Assembly (NCBI GenBank): GCA_965178125.1
Contig: OZ237768.1
Span: forward strand, 558,001 to 622,000
Source: Bilabrum cf. latius
Lineage: Eukaryota > Bigyra: Bicosoecida > Bigyra > Bicosoecida
Direction of reading: 5' to 3'
Length of the DNA stretch: 64,000 nucleotides
Part shown: positions 33,318 through 44,776 of the stretch, one piece after another
Numbering within the stretch: the first letter of the stretch is position 1
Layout: each line of letters begins with the position of its first letter
Translations under genes and position numbers: made by a program
Notes under the pieces: model-generated
What the model saw: the letters and a program-made list of their open reading frames with translations, nothing else
Databases searched by the model: none
What the model was told of the DNA's origin: nothing

Positions 33318-36300
33318 TCAGTCGTTGAATGACCACGCGGTACCCTGCCCCGGCCCAGATGCCACCACGCCGCCCGGGCCCGTCGCCCCCTGACCCTGAC
33401 CCCTTGACGAGTGCTGGGCGCTGCCACCGCCATCCGACGTGTCATCCTGGGATACCTTGGAGGAGGTCGCGCTGAAGTTCGCCAGGCGCATGGTGGGCAA
33501 AGGCGACGCCTCCGAGCTGCCGGTTTGCCCACCCCCATGGCTGCCCCCGATCCCAGCTACCGCGCGAAGCGGACCCTTGCCACCACCGTGCGATGCACCC
33601 AGCCTCGGCACGTTCACCACTCCGTCACTGGCCCTCGACACGCTCAGCCCGCCGGTTACAACCGATGATCCCGCCCTGGAAGACGTGCCCTGGCCCCCCA
33701 CCATCCCGGACCCCATCCCGGCAGTAGCGGCAGTGGCGGTGGAGTGGCCCCCCGTCATGGCCATCCCGCGCCGACCCACAATGGGTGACGCTGCCACCGC
33801 CCCGGTGACCATGTTCCTGCCGGCACCCGCGCCTGATCCACCGGTGGAGTCGTCGCCCTGGACTGTGTGCATGGCGTTGGCGCGCGCCGCGGCTAGCCGC
33901 TGCAGGAACGTGGTGCTGCCCTGCCCACCGCTGCCGCTGGCCGGTCCCGCACCGGTATTGATTCCGGATCCGTGAGGCCCCACACCCGCGCCCGCGCGAG
34001 CACCATCGTGCGATGCACCTCCCCCAGCGCTGTTCTCCGAGGTGAGGCTCTTGAAGTGCCCCCCCTGGCTGGTGCTGCTGGCCCCGCCCCCCAAGTCCTG
34101 AGACTCGGTGTTCCCTGTCACCACGGCACCGGTGGATGAGAACCCCCCATTCTGGCTGCTGCTTGCCTCCTGGGACTTTCCCTCCGAGATGCCTCCTCCC
34201 CTTCCTCCTCCCGTCCCGCTGATGACCGCAGCCTGCTGCTGCTGCTGGGCCTGTGCCTGCTCGGCCCGTTTCCTCTTCTCCTCCTCGGCAGCAACGATCC
34301 TCCTGGATGCTTCGGACAGCTGTGCCCTCCCGTACCTGTACAGCAGCAGGTAGTACGACGTGGAAAATGAATTCCGAGTCCTCGTCAGCACCGCCTCCGT
34401 GACCTTGTGCCTGTCGAAGCCGAGCTCCCCCATCTTTCTGAGCGCTGCTTCATACAGATCCCTGGCAGGGTCGTCCGAGATCAGAAGAGATCGATCCAGG
34501 GGCATGGACAGCTGCCTGATCACTGCAGAGGCGGCGGGGGCGCACCAGGGATGCCTCCTGGCCCTACCTAGGGTGATCCGTTTCAGCGGGTCCGGGTGCA
34601 TCATCCTGCGGATCAGGTCCTTGGCGGCATTCGAGAAGTGGTCCGGGAACCGGAGCTGCGCCTGGGCGATCCGCTTGTATAGCTCCGGATAGGTCTTTGC
34701 CGTGAACGGGAAATGCCCGGCGAGGCAAGCGTAGGTCAGCACTCCCAGCGACCACACGTCCACCGGCCGGCCCAGGTACTCCTTCCTCTGGACGATCTCG
34801 GGTGCCATATAGGAGGGCGTGCCGCAGAACACCTTGAGCTTCTTTCCAGGGTCCTTGCAAGCCACGCTGAACCCGAAATCGACGAGCTTCATGTCCCTGT
34901 TGGAATCGAAGAGAACGTTCTCCAGCTTGATGTCCCTATGGATGATGCCCTCCGCGTGCATGTACTCGACCGCAAGCAAAATCTGCAGGAAGATCCGTCT
35001 CGTCTCCGCCTCTGCAAGCCTCTTCCTCTCTTTCACATAGGTGCATAGATTGCCACCCCCGGAGTATTCCATCACGATGTGGACCCTCTTCGGGCTGTCG
35101 ATCACTTCCAGCAGCCTCACAACGTGCGGGTGGTTAAGCCGCTCCATGAGCCTTATCTCCTGCTGCACCCGCTTCCAGTGGGCGGGGTCCTTCATCTTGC
35201 CTTTCTCGTACGACTTGATGGCGACCTTGGCACCGGCCAGCCTGTGCCAGCCCAAGCGAACCTTCGCGAACGAACCCTGCCCAAGGACCTTCCCGAACCC
35301 GTAGAAATCCGTCGTGGCGCGGCCGTCGAACGTCGACCCGGCCACCTGTTTTTTGAGCCGCTGCCGCTGCTCCCATTCCCGCTCCCTCTGCAGCTACCGC
35401 ATCGAATCCTTGTCGTCTCCGTGCGCGGCGCCGCTGCCGCTTGCGGAACCTCCCGCGGAGGCACCCGGTCCGCCGGCACCGGCACCGGCACCGGCACCGG
35501 CACTAGCACCGTTGGCCGAGGAGGAAGCGGACTGCTGCGACGAGGCTGACGACGAGGCGGCGCCGCCGCCTGAGGGTGCCGCCGAGGACGGTCGCGCGGC
35601 GCCGGTTCCGCTTCTGCCCGTAGAGGCAGGCTGACCCGCGGTCGCCGCCGCCGATGCGGCCGTGGCACCGGCGGACGATGACTACGCCGATGGGTCGGAA
35701 GCCCTGCCCCGCGCGAGTGCTGCGGACGTCCTCGTGGCGCTGGCCGACTTGGGCCTCGAGGCGGTTCCGCTGCCGGATTGCGCGGCGCCGCTGCCGCCGT
35801 AGCCGAGGCTGGTCTGAGAGGACGAGCCCCGGCCGCTGCGGTCGCGCGCGGCGCCGGTTGCGGAACCGCTGGCGTGCCTTGGTGGCGCCGCGCTTCCGCT
35901 GGCGCTGGTTCCGCTAGAGGCCCTGACGCGACCCGCCGAGGCGGCCCTCCGCAGGTGCTGCTGCGCCTGCATCGCACTCGTCATACCGGCACCACCTGCC
36001 ACGGGCGGCGTGTCACCATATTCGGCACCGTGGCTCGGGCCTCCGTCCCGGGCCCTGACCGCCCCCCTCCCCGCGCTCTGCGGGCGCATGGCCCTGCCGG
36101 TTCCGCTGGCCGTCCGCGCGGCGCCTGATCGCACCGCCCATGTTCCCTGGGAAGAACCGCTCTGAGCCCCTGCGGAACCGGCGCCGCGCCCTCTGGAGGA
36201 GCTGGACGCGGCGGCGACGGCCGCTTCCGCTTCCGTGACCCCGCCAGACGAGCCGGTTCCGTCGGCTGCTCGTGCCCTGGCGAGGGCGGACAGGCGCCGG

Positions 36301-37843
36301 GCGAGCTCGTCGGCGTCCGCGGCGCCGCGCATTTGGTGCGCGCGCTGCGCGCTGGTTCCGCTGGAGGATTGCGCGGCGCCTCCAACCGGGCCGGTACCGC
36401 TGCCGTTGCTGCCCCGGCGGTAAGCCGCCGATTGCGGCCTGCCTCCAGCGGAACCGTGCGCGGCGCCTGCACCCATCCCCACACCGGTTGCAACCGCGGC
36501 CTACTGGTTCCGCTGGCGACCGGCGGAGCCTGGCCGACCCCCTCTCGCGTAGTACGGCGCCGCGCCTGCGGAACCGGAGCCGTCCTGCGGAGCGCCGTAG
36601 GCCGTGCCCTGCAGCGCAGTGCCGTGCAACGCGGCCACGGGGCCGCGTCCCGCCGACTGATGCGCGGCGCCGGTTCCGCCGCCGTAGCGCCCCGCGGCCT
36701 GCGCCTGGGCCTGCACGTACCCGCGACTGCCGCCGCCTGCGGAACCGGTTCCGTAGCCGTACGCGGCACCGCCAGCCCCGCCCGTGCCGCCCGCCTGATG
36801 GCCCCCATAGACACCCCCCCTGCCCCTGCTGGCAGATCCGGGCCTGCCTCTGCTAGCACTGCCGGGTCTCGATCCCGCGCCCCAGCCCGCAGAAGCGCCC
36901 GTGCCGCCGTACTAGCCGTAGCCGTGGACCACGCCAGCACCACCGTGCGATGTACCTCCCGCCGAAGGCACCGCCCAGCCGTTCCCTGCACTGCCGCTCG
37001 ATGCAACCCCCCCAGCGCCGCGCCTTGTTCCCTGCGCCGAGGCAGACCGCCTGCTGGCTGACTGCGGCCGGCCTCCCACCGCTCCGCCGTAGGTTCCGCT
37101 ACCGCGGTGCGCGGCGCCCCGCTGGTACGCCGCACCGGCAGCTGATGGTGCCGTGCCCGGACGCCCGCCCCCGCCACTGTAGGCGTCGCCGTAGGACGGC
37201 TAGGTTCCGCTGCCGCGACGCGCGGTGCCGCCCCTGCTGCCCTGCTGCTCCCCGTAGCGCCAGCCCCCCCCAGCGGAACCTCTCTGCGCGCTGGCACTGC
37301 GCGGCGCCAGTCCGTACACCTGCGCCATCCTGCTCTGCAGCGACTGGTTGTCAACGCCCCCACCACCACCGCCTACGATGCCGCCGCCGCTGCTGCCGCG
37401 CCCCTGCCCTGCCCCCGCTCCGCCGTAGTAGGCGCCCTGGCCGTAGGCTCCCCTGGCCGCTCCTCCGGCGCCCTGCCCCTGCGATGATTCAATTGAATTA
37501 GTATTCTTAATCATGGATAATGGCGGCGATAGACGGCATGCTCACACGCAAGGTGCACTGGTGGGGATGAGGAGCGAAGTGGATGTTCCAGACGTGGTGT
37601 GGTCGGTAGATGCGTTTCAGCAAATAAGGCGGCTTATACGGCACACCACTGTAGTAAAGAAAATATCCGCGCTGCTTGCTTTCCCAGGAAGCGCTCTGAT
37701 GCAACCGACCCTGAGCAAGCCATTGAACGGACAGCACTCCGCTGCCCATGATCCACCAAGAAAAATTGAAATCCGACACTCACCCGTCTATTTCGCGAAG
37801 CTGATCGCGATCTAGCTGCGGAACCAGGCCGCCCACCGTACAT
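33318..37843 (-). CDS. SNF1/MARK-like Ser/Thr kinase with long low-complexity N-terminus
   Basis: Exon 1 37843-37784 (starts MYGGRPGSAARSR), intron 37783-37479 (GTGAGT...ATCGCAG), exon 2 37478-33318, stop TGA; 1,406 residues. About 700 N-terminal residues are Gly/Ala/Ser/Tyr/Gln-rich and prion-like. A coiled segment (DSMR-TAG-LQREREWEQRQRLKK) leads into the kinase: P-loop GQGSFAKV, VAIK lysine, HRDIKLEN, DFGFS, CGTPSYMAPE, DVWSLGVLTYA, RRHPW. This order and the Met-Ala-Pro-Glu loop fit the CAMK group near SNF1/MARK. A UBA-like helical segment follows (ALRKMGELGFDRHKV), as in MARK kinases, then a Gly/Ser-rich tail. At least five TAGs. ATG 37514 could be an unspliced alternative start. The 3' end is 67 bp from the sulfatase. 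Confidence 0.9.
35402..37300. repeat. Dispersed two-part GC-rich motif in the kinase N-terminal coding region
   Basis: GGTTCCGC (or reverse GCGGAACC) and GCGCGGCGCC (or GGCGCCGCGC) recur about 15 times in alternation with variable spacers, for example near 35594, 35760, 35845, 36094, 36315, 36447, 36660, 37092 and 37276. They encode Gly-Ser/Thr-Gly/Ala-Ala runs. The same pair appears in THOC5 at about 39328 and 40187. Confidence 0.7.
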
Positions 37844-38332
37844 CTGCGCAGAAGTGGCTGGGCCGCGATTGGGTCATTGCAAATTGCCGCTGTATGGCCG
37901 TCATCCCGCTCGTCGCAACGTTGAGTCTATGTCTGAACTTGCCGAACGTCCACTGGTGTATTAAAACAGATGATGATTGTACGCATACGGCTCATATATG
38001 TTTTAGCCCCATACACTGGCTGCATCAAACCGCGAATTGGCTCACTTTGGCGGAGCTGGGCCTGGAGCGGGTCCTTGTCCCCGTTCTCATTGTATGGTGA
38101 GGTGACACGTAGAAACAGCCACCAGCTTAAATAAAATAGGTCAGAATGGGTAGCTCGTGCGTTGAACGGGCTTGAATAACCCCAGAACCACCAGCTGCCA
38201 ACGACTCGACCGGAGGCGGTTTTAAGGCGGTTGTAACCAGCGATTAGCAGGGTAGTGCGTACTTCTGAATCAAAGCAGATTCGAATAGTAATTGTATTTG
38301 CTCAGCTACTCGGCTTAAGTCACATTGGTGAA
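37844..38332. promoter_or_regulatory. Divergent intergenic region, kinase / THOC5
   Basis: 489 bp between the kinase start (minus) and the THOC5 ATG (plus). It is clearly more AT-rich than the flanking genes (for example AGCTTAAATAAAATAGG at about 38125). No ORF in it continues into a recognisable protein. Both promoters should be here; no specific element can be named. Confidence 0.45.
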
Positions 38333-41013
38333 ATGGAGCATGTCCTTGACCTTATCTCAGTTATTCGTGCTAGCTCCAAGGATTTGCTACAAGCAAAGCT
38401 TAGCAGTAGTGATGAGGTTAGCGATCTACGCCTAGTGTATTGCATTGTTTTGTTTATCTTACTATGCATGCCTAAGTTCATCCCTTGCCACTGTTTTCTT
38501 TGTGTAGGATGCAAAGAAGCACTACTGGACTGCGGCACGGTCTTTTGGGCAGTTAAAATCCGCGTACAGGAACTTGGCAATCAAGGCAAGGTCTGCCGAG
38601 GAGGCAGCATCAAAGGTTCGAGACCATGCGGACGCGTAGTTCTCTAGGATGCAGCAGCGAGTATAGGAAAAGGCCAACATCCTGATGGATCTGGAAAAGT
38701 GCCGGACTCTAGTGTGAGATGCTGGTCTTCGCACCACCATTGCATGCAAAAGCCGCGTATGCCTCGCATAGTTCGCAGCCAGGCTCGCATTATTATCCTG
38801 AGTCCACAAGAGTTTCAATCCATCGCAGTACGGCGGAGCTGGACCGACTGGACCTGATTGAGGAGACGGAAGACGACGAGGCAGAAAACGAGCACGCGAG
38901 CACTGCCGCCACGCCAACCAAGCGAGGTGGCAAGCGATCCAAACAATCAAAAATAGCTGCCATTTCACCACCCGACGATTCTGACGCAGCAGCCGCCACC
39001 CACAAACAGTTTCTGCGCCGATTGGCCCGAGAAAAAGAGGCGAGGCAGGCTCTGCAAGCAGAGCGCGACGCGCTAAAAGCAGAGAGGGAGCGTTGCCAGG
39101 CACAGCTGCTCCGTCGCCTGGAATTCGCCAGGGACTTTCCGAGAAAGGTCCGCGCGCTCAAGGACGCCATGCGATCTGTCGGAGTGCCCACGGCACTAGA
39201 GGCATCCACGGAGCTCGCAACGTCGGGCGGGGGTGTGACGAGCGATGCACGGCTGGAGGCGGACGCGGGGTTCGGAGCCGAAGCGATCGAGGCCATGCGA
39301 GTCCCCAGCGGGGCCTCGGCAGCAGGTTCCGCTAGCTCTGGCGCCGCGCATCTGCTCCCCGGCCCCCTGTACGCCGTGCTCGTGCAGCTGGCCGGGGCGA
39401 GAGTTGCGTCCAGGTCATGGGGGGTGCAAGTCGAAGTGGATGTGCTAAAAAGCGCGCCGGTGGTGCCCGGCCTGGAGATCATTGAGTTGGATAGCGGGAG
39501 TAGGGATGCACTGCACGGCGGTGCAGTGGGCCGGAAACGATCCAGGGATGAGTCCGGCGGCAGCGCGGGTGGTCTCAGCTCCAGGAAGCGAGCCAGAGCG
39601 GATGTTCCGCAATCAGGCGCCGCACAATCCGAGATGCGGGATGACGACGGGATCGACGACGACGTCTCCAGTGGGGGCGAGGAGGAGGGCGAGGAAACCG
39701 GAACTGGGGTAGGGCGGGATGCCGTTGCCGATGGGGCCGCAACGGAGCCGCTGTCCGTGCGGGAGATGCTGCAGTGCAGTGCACCCGGACTGAGGGTCAA
39801 GGTTGCGGCACTCCCATAGAAACGTAGACCGGGTTCCGGGTCAGCTGCATCGCAATCGTCACACCCCAGGGTGGAGATGGTGCTTCGATACCATCCCCTC
39901 TCGGGACGCATCACAGCCGAGGAAACCAACCTGCAGTGCGGTACACCTGGCCTGGGAGGGTCCTCGAGCGCCCCCGTGTTCCTCGATTCGGACCCGGAAT
40001 CGAATCAACCCTGGCTGGGCGGCCTCCTGGCGGGCGCGCTGCCCGACGGTGGCCAGGACGGGAGGGGGGGTGCAGCCGAGGGGTGGGGCCCCGGCGGCAG
40101 GTGGCGGGCCCCCTGGCCCCCCTCCTGCCCCGCGAGGCCGCACGCGTGGCTTCAATCCATCGGTGGACTGACAGCGCCCGGTGCAGGTTCCGCAATGCGC
40201 GGCGCCGTCACGCTCCGGTCTGTGCTGCTCGCATTGGCAGCCGGACTCAGGCTGAGGCAGGGCTTGGCTGTGCTCGCTGCCGAGCTGGGCGCTGCCTCGA
40301 AGAGCTCCCCCATCGATGTGACGAGTGTGTCTCCGACTGTGTCGGGTGATGGCAGCGGGGCAAGTGAAGGTGCACGCGGATGCGTGCTGGTTGAGTTCGG
40401 TCGGCCATCGGATCGGGAGGAGGAGGCGGTGCTGCGGAGCGTCGGGAGCGGCAGCGTGGTGGGTAAGTCCGGTCGCAGAGGTGGCAGTGGTGGTGCTGGA
40501 TAGGCGGACATCGATGGATCAGAGCAGCAGGAAGGCGACGAGGGCGAAGGGGGCGATTCGTTCTGCATCGAGGAGGAGGACGAGGGCATGGGCATGGGCA
40601 GCGCGAATGCTGATGATTATAGTGGTGATGGCGATGCTGCGACCAGCAAAGGAAGCACTAGCAGGACGGGAAATAGGAGACCGTCACAGACGAGTACATT
40701 TGCAGTGTACAGGGCTGTTCTGCGAAAGACAGGAGACAGTGAGACCGTGTTTGCGTATGTGGCCGTGCCGTCGAGCGGCCGGATGGGAGGGGCTTCGCAT
40801 GCACCGAGATGGATGTTCTCGAGCCAACCGCTCCTGGCGGGCAGTGATGACCCCGGTGCCTCGGTGAAGACGACAAGTGCATTGGCAGAGACTGCGCGGG
40901 CCCATCTCGCGGCGAACCGGGCTGCGTTGAAGGCATGGCGGAGGAGAGAGCCCATGGCTAGCGTTGCCGATGTGATTCGGTCCCAGCTGCAGGAAATAGC
41001 TAAGTTGTTTTAA
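38333..41013 (+). CDS. THOC5: THO complex subunit 5-like protein
   Basis: Exons 38333-38416, 38508-38711, 38779-41013; introns GTTAGC...TGTGTAG and GTGTGA...TTCGCAG, all phase 0; stop TAA; 840 residues. The N-terminal coiled coil (FSRMQQRV-TAG-EKANILMDLEKC) matches the THOC5 segment ending in an E-x-x-x-C helix; two TAGs lie in it at Gln-compatible positions. Then come a charged coil (AREKEARQALQAERDALKAE), LLPGPLYAVLVQLAGAR (THOC5 LP-x-PLYVL motif) and PHAWLQSIGGL (compare PYLWVQKLGGL of animals), ending with TFAVYRAVLRK. THOC5 is part of THO/TREX, which couples transcription to mRNA export. It is longer than animal THOC5 through acidic and Gly/Ser-rich insertions. Assignment rests on motif order, not on a score. 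Confidence 0.7.
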
Positions 41014-41136
41014 TTGCTTCGAGGAACCCGATTTTGGCTAATCTTGGACCGTAATCTGGTCGTGGTTAACGACTTGCTTTGCTTTGCTTTGCAGCAGGTA
41101 GTAATCCATCTTTTTGAACAAGAACGGATTGATAGA

Positions 41137-44100
41137 TTAGTAGTCCGGTACCCCGCTGCACACCTGCAAATGCTCGCCGGTCCCAGCAGGGTTCAACACC
41201 TTGATCACGCCGGGCAATGCCGGTGCTTCCACCGCGCCGTCCTGCTCGCTGCCGGTCCTTGCATCAGCCGCCTCGGCCATGTCACTGGCACTGGCCATCC
41301 AGAACGCAACGCTCACCTCCTCCAGTTTCCCAGCCGCAACCGTCACGCACATCCCTCTGGTGTCCGCTTCCGAATGGTCCACTGACACGTCCAGGAATCG
41401 AACCCCAGACACTCGCACGTAAGACATGGACTCTCCCAGCAGAGAGTACGCGTCTCCGCTCGGACTCACCAGCACTGGGCTTCCGGAGTAGATGTCAAAC
41501 GTGTGGTTGTAACCTGTGGGCGAACCCGTGTGCAGCTGCAGGTCGCCCGAGCCGAAGCCGAGGTCCCGCACAGAGGGGTCATTCCGTGCCTGCTCCGCGC
41601 TGGGCCCGAAGGCGGCCTGCAAGCACTCGCTGGCCTGCTGCTTGCTCTCGCAGGGCGCCTGCAGCTGCTGGAACAGGAACGGCACGACCGCCGATTTGCC
41701 GTCCGATGTGGATGGCGGCACGGGCCACATGGCCTCGAAGGGAACGGTGAATGCAGGCTCGATGTCGATCGCCATGACTTGGAGGTAGTGGGAGGCAACA
41801 GTGGAGACGTTGCTCTCTGCAAGTGCAGGTCCGACGTACGATTGCTTGATGAAGGGCAAAGAGGGATCCAGGGCGGACGAGTCCTTGCCACCCGGAGTGG
41901 GAATGATGGAGCTGGACTGCCAGATCTGCCCGTCGTTCGCGGGTCGCTGCGTGCTGCCGGGCCAGTACATTGAGTCGACCGGGGTCATCGGTCTTGATGG
42001 GTGCTTGAGGTTGTGCGACTCCCCAAACGTCGCGATGAATTGCACCCGCGTGACGTTGGTGTACCCCGGTGAGTCGCCAATCCCGACTGGGCCCATGCTG
42101 AGGGTCGAGATGGCCGCCTGCATGTCGACGTTGATCCGATCTTCGTGGTAGGGATTGAGAGGGCCCTGGTCGGGGCGCGTCCAGATGACGTCATAGAACG
42201 GGCGCACCTGCAATGGGTGTTACAAACGGGAGTGAGAGCGCAGTTCAATTGGAATTATGCAGCTATTGGCAGGCAGTCGTAGCCCCAGTCTACGTTAAAG
42301 CACAGGTTGCATGCAACTCACCTCAAGCGGTCCTAGCAGCAGCGCGGTGTATGCAATCCTCCACCTCTCGTGATTGCTGGGGAAATTATCCTCGGAGGCT
42401 CGCGCGCTCGTGATGGCGGGCATTCCAGCCGATGCGAGGATAGCGGAGGGCAGGCCCATGCACACCTGCGACGTAATCGCAAGGGAAGAGGGTCAAAGGT
42501 AAGGCACGTGATTAAAAAGATAACGGTGGACATAAAACGTGCGCGAGAAGAACTTGGCGAGGGCGACCATGGCAGTTGCTTCTCCCCCTGGCTGGAGGCA
42601 GTCGCAGACAGCGCACCGCTCCATGACAGACAGACGCAGATTGGGCCATTGCAGGCAGATCATCAGCTCACCTGTGACGAGAGTTCGTGCTGCATGGCAG
42701 CCCCGAACATGCCCCGCATCCACATCTCCGTGGCACCCACCGTCTCCAAATGGGAGGGGAACAGCAGGAAATTGAAGTCAGTGAAGTCGAGCTCGAAGCT
42801 CTGCAGCACCCCCTGAGCGATTTTCTCCTTGAAGATGAAGTCGTGAAACCTTCGGCTGTCCTACGGCGATATGGCGGCGATCTACCCCTTGCTGAACCCC
42901 GCGTCAAAATGCTGCGAGTCCTCAAACTTGAAGTCCTGTTCCTTGTAGGCAGGATAGTCGGTCGTGTTGGTGCACCAGTACCCAAAGTACAGCAGCAGAT
43001 CAACGTCTTGCCCTTCGCTGATGGTCTTCTTGAGCCCTTCCAACCCCGTGGGGAACAGCCCGTCTCTCGTGCTCCATGACTACGCGCACCCGCCGTTGTT
43101 TTCGTCCCCGGTGGGATACCACCAGGGGTCCAGCTGCAGGGTAGCAGGCACGACGCCCTACTAGGTGAGGTTGCCGAAGATCTGATCGAAGATCTCCGTG
43201 TGGGGCAGGGGCTTGGTTCCGCCGTACTGCGTGGCGCCGTTGTCGGTCCAGTAAGAGAGTCGGGTGCTGAGCTTGTCTTTGCTGGGCTCTAGCCTGGTGA
43301 GGTTGTTGTACTTTCGGCTGACCATGCCCCACTTGTGTGCGGTGGCGATGGGCCCCGCCCCTGTCAAACCGGCCAGCATCACGGAATACCCGAATCCCGC
43401 CGGCACGCTGGTCACATACCCTTGCACGCCCCACGCGACCGCCTCATCGCGCCAGTCCTGCTGGCACACGTACCCAGAGGTGTGTACGCTGTGGGTCTGG
43501 CCCTGCGGCGGAGAATCGGTGGGGGGAACACTGGAAGCGGGCAAGAGGAGGGTGAGGTGTGCGATGACCGAGCAGGTGGGCATTGCATCGCAGCCAGAAG
43601 CGATTCTGATGATTCGTTTCCTTCGATCTTTTCTCTCTCTCACGGCGGTGCTGGTCTTGAGCCAACACGTGTACTCGTAGGAGGGATCCGTGTGGTCTGC
43701 CCAAGAGAAGCACGTGCACTCGTCATTCGCGAGGCACAGGGAACAGCAAGCCTGCACGTCGGTCACATTCTTGAAGGAGGTCAGGTCGTTGCCTTCGTAG
43801 TCAGTATTAGCGACAAGGGTGCAGTTGCCGGCTGATGACCCGCACGAGGATGAGGAGGAAGACGAGGACGAGGAGGCGATCGACGAAACTGGCTTCCTCC
43901 GGCAGCTGTTGCGCACCTGAGTGGACACGGCCAAAGGGTGATCCACTGGTGCAATCATCAACGAATCTGCCCTCCATTTGTCAGCCTCGGTCAGGAGGAT
44001 GGGCCCGCCTGTGGAGCCGCCTTCGAAGCCGTCAAGTCCGATGCCCTCGCTGGCACGATCGTGAATGAACCGACCTCGCCATGTGTAGTACGCCAAATCG

Positions 44101-44651
44101 CGGCCAAACCGACCGGCGCGAGTGTCGTTCGCGCTCGAAAAGGATGGAAACTCCGTGGATGTTGTCTGCGCCGCGTGAAATTCTTCCGAGCCGACCGAAG
44201 CGGCAGTGCCGGAACGCATCAGATCCTCAGGGACCGACGAAGTGTTTGCCCTCTCGCAGCCGTCGACGTACGTGGTGTAGAACGCGAATGCATCGTCTTC
44301 TTGGTAATATACAAACGATAGCCTGAACCGGAGCTGGCTGCTGCCAGTCGATTGGAACTGGAAGTCGATGGCATCAAACGAGCCGAGGTTCGGATCCTTG
44401 CCCTGCCGCTCAGTCGGAGCAGACGGCAGCTTCAGCGTACCCAAGCTTGGCTACATCCACTATCCTTCGCAATGAAAGGCAGGTTCCTGGCCGTTGAGCC
44501 AAAGCTCGCTACCAGAGCTACTGACATTGAACCAACCTGTTCGCTGCACTTGCCCCGACGTGGATACTTTTAATTTGAAGCCAGCGCCCCTGATCCAATC
44601 TGCAGTAGACATCCCAACCAAGGATACTAGTAGTACTGTTAGAGAGATCAT
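41137..44651 (-). CDS. Secreted alpha-galactosidase-like glycosidase with PAN/apple domain
   Basis: Exons 44651-43644, 43502-42672, 42465-42322, 42207-41137; introns 141, 206 and 114 bp, all GT-AG and phase 0; stop TAA; 1,017 residues. Signal peptide MISLTVLLVSLVGMSTA. A Cys-rich PAN-type insert (TSFKNVTDVQACCSLC, CWLKTS) sits about residue 280. The barrel-like part has LQLDPWWYPTGDENNGG, LFPTGLEGLKK, FHDFIF, SFELDFTDFN, PAITSARAS and ISTLSMGPVGIGD, typical of a GH27/36-like TIM-barrel family I know only as uncharacterised. The Asp in FELDF is a candidate catalytic residue (inference). Seven in-frame TAGs, including a TAG-TAG pair just before GVVPATLQLD. Secreted polysaccharide hydrolysis is likely, given the divergent arylsulfatase 125 bp away. 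Confidence 0.7.
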
Positions 44652-44776
44652 CGCAAACGCACTTGTGGTGAGGACCGTGAAGGTAGTAGACTATTCCGGA
44701 TCTTGCCAACTTGAAACATCACGTAACCATACCCCGTATTTAAATAAACGTCATTTTCGCCGGAGCCACAAGTGCA
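44652..44776. promoter_or_regulatory. Short bidirectional promoter, glycosidase / arylsulfatase
   Basis: Only 125 bp separate the two divergent start codons, so the genes probably share control elements. An AT-rich TATA-like stretch (GTATTTAAATAAACG) lies at about 44735-44750, nearer the arylsulfatase. Confidence 0.55.

Noticed and set aside
35981-37369. Long Arg/Ala/Pro-rich minus-strand ORF and several plus-strand ORFs over the kinase N-terminal region
   Set aside because: GC-rich low-complexity sequence opens all frames; the frame continuous with the kinase domain is the supported one.
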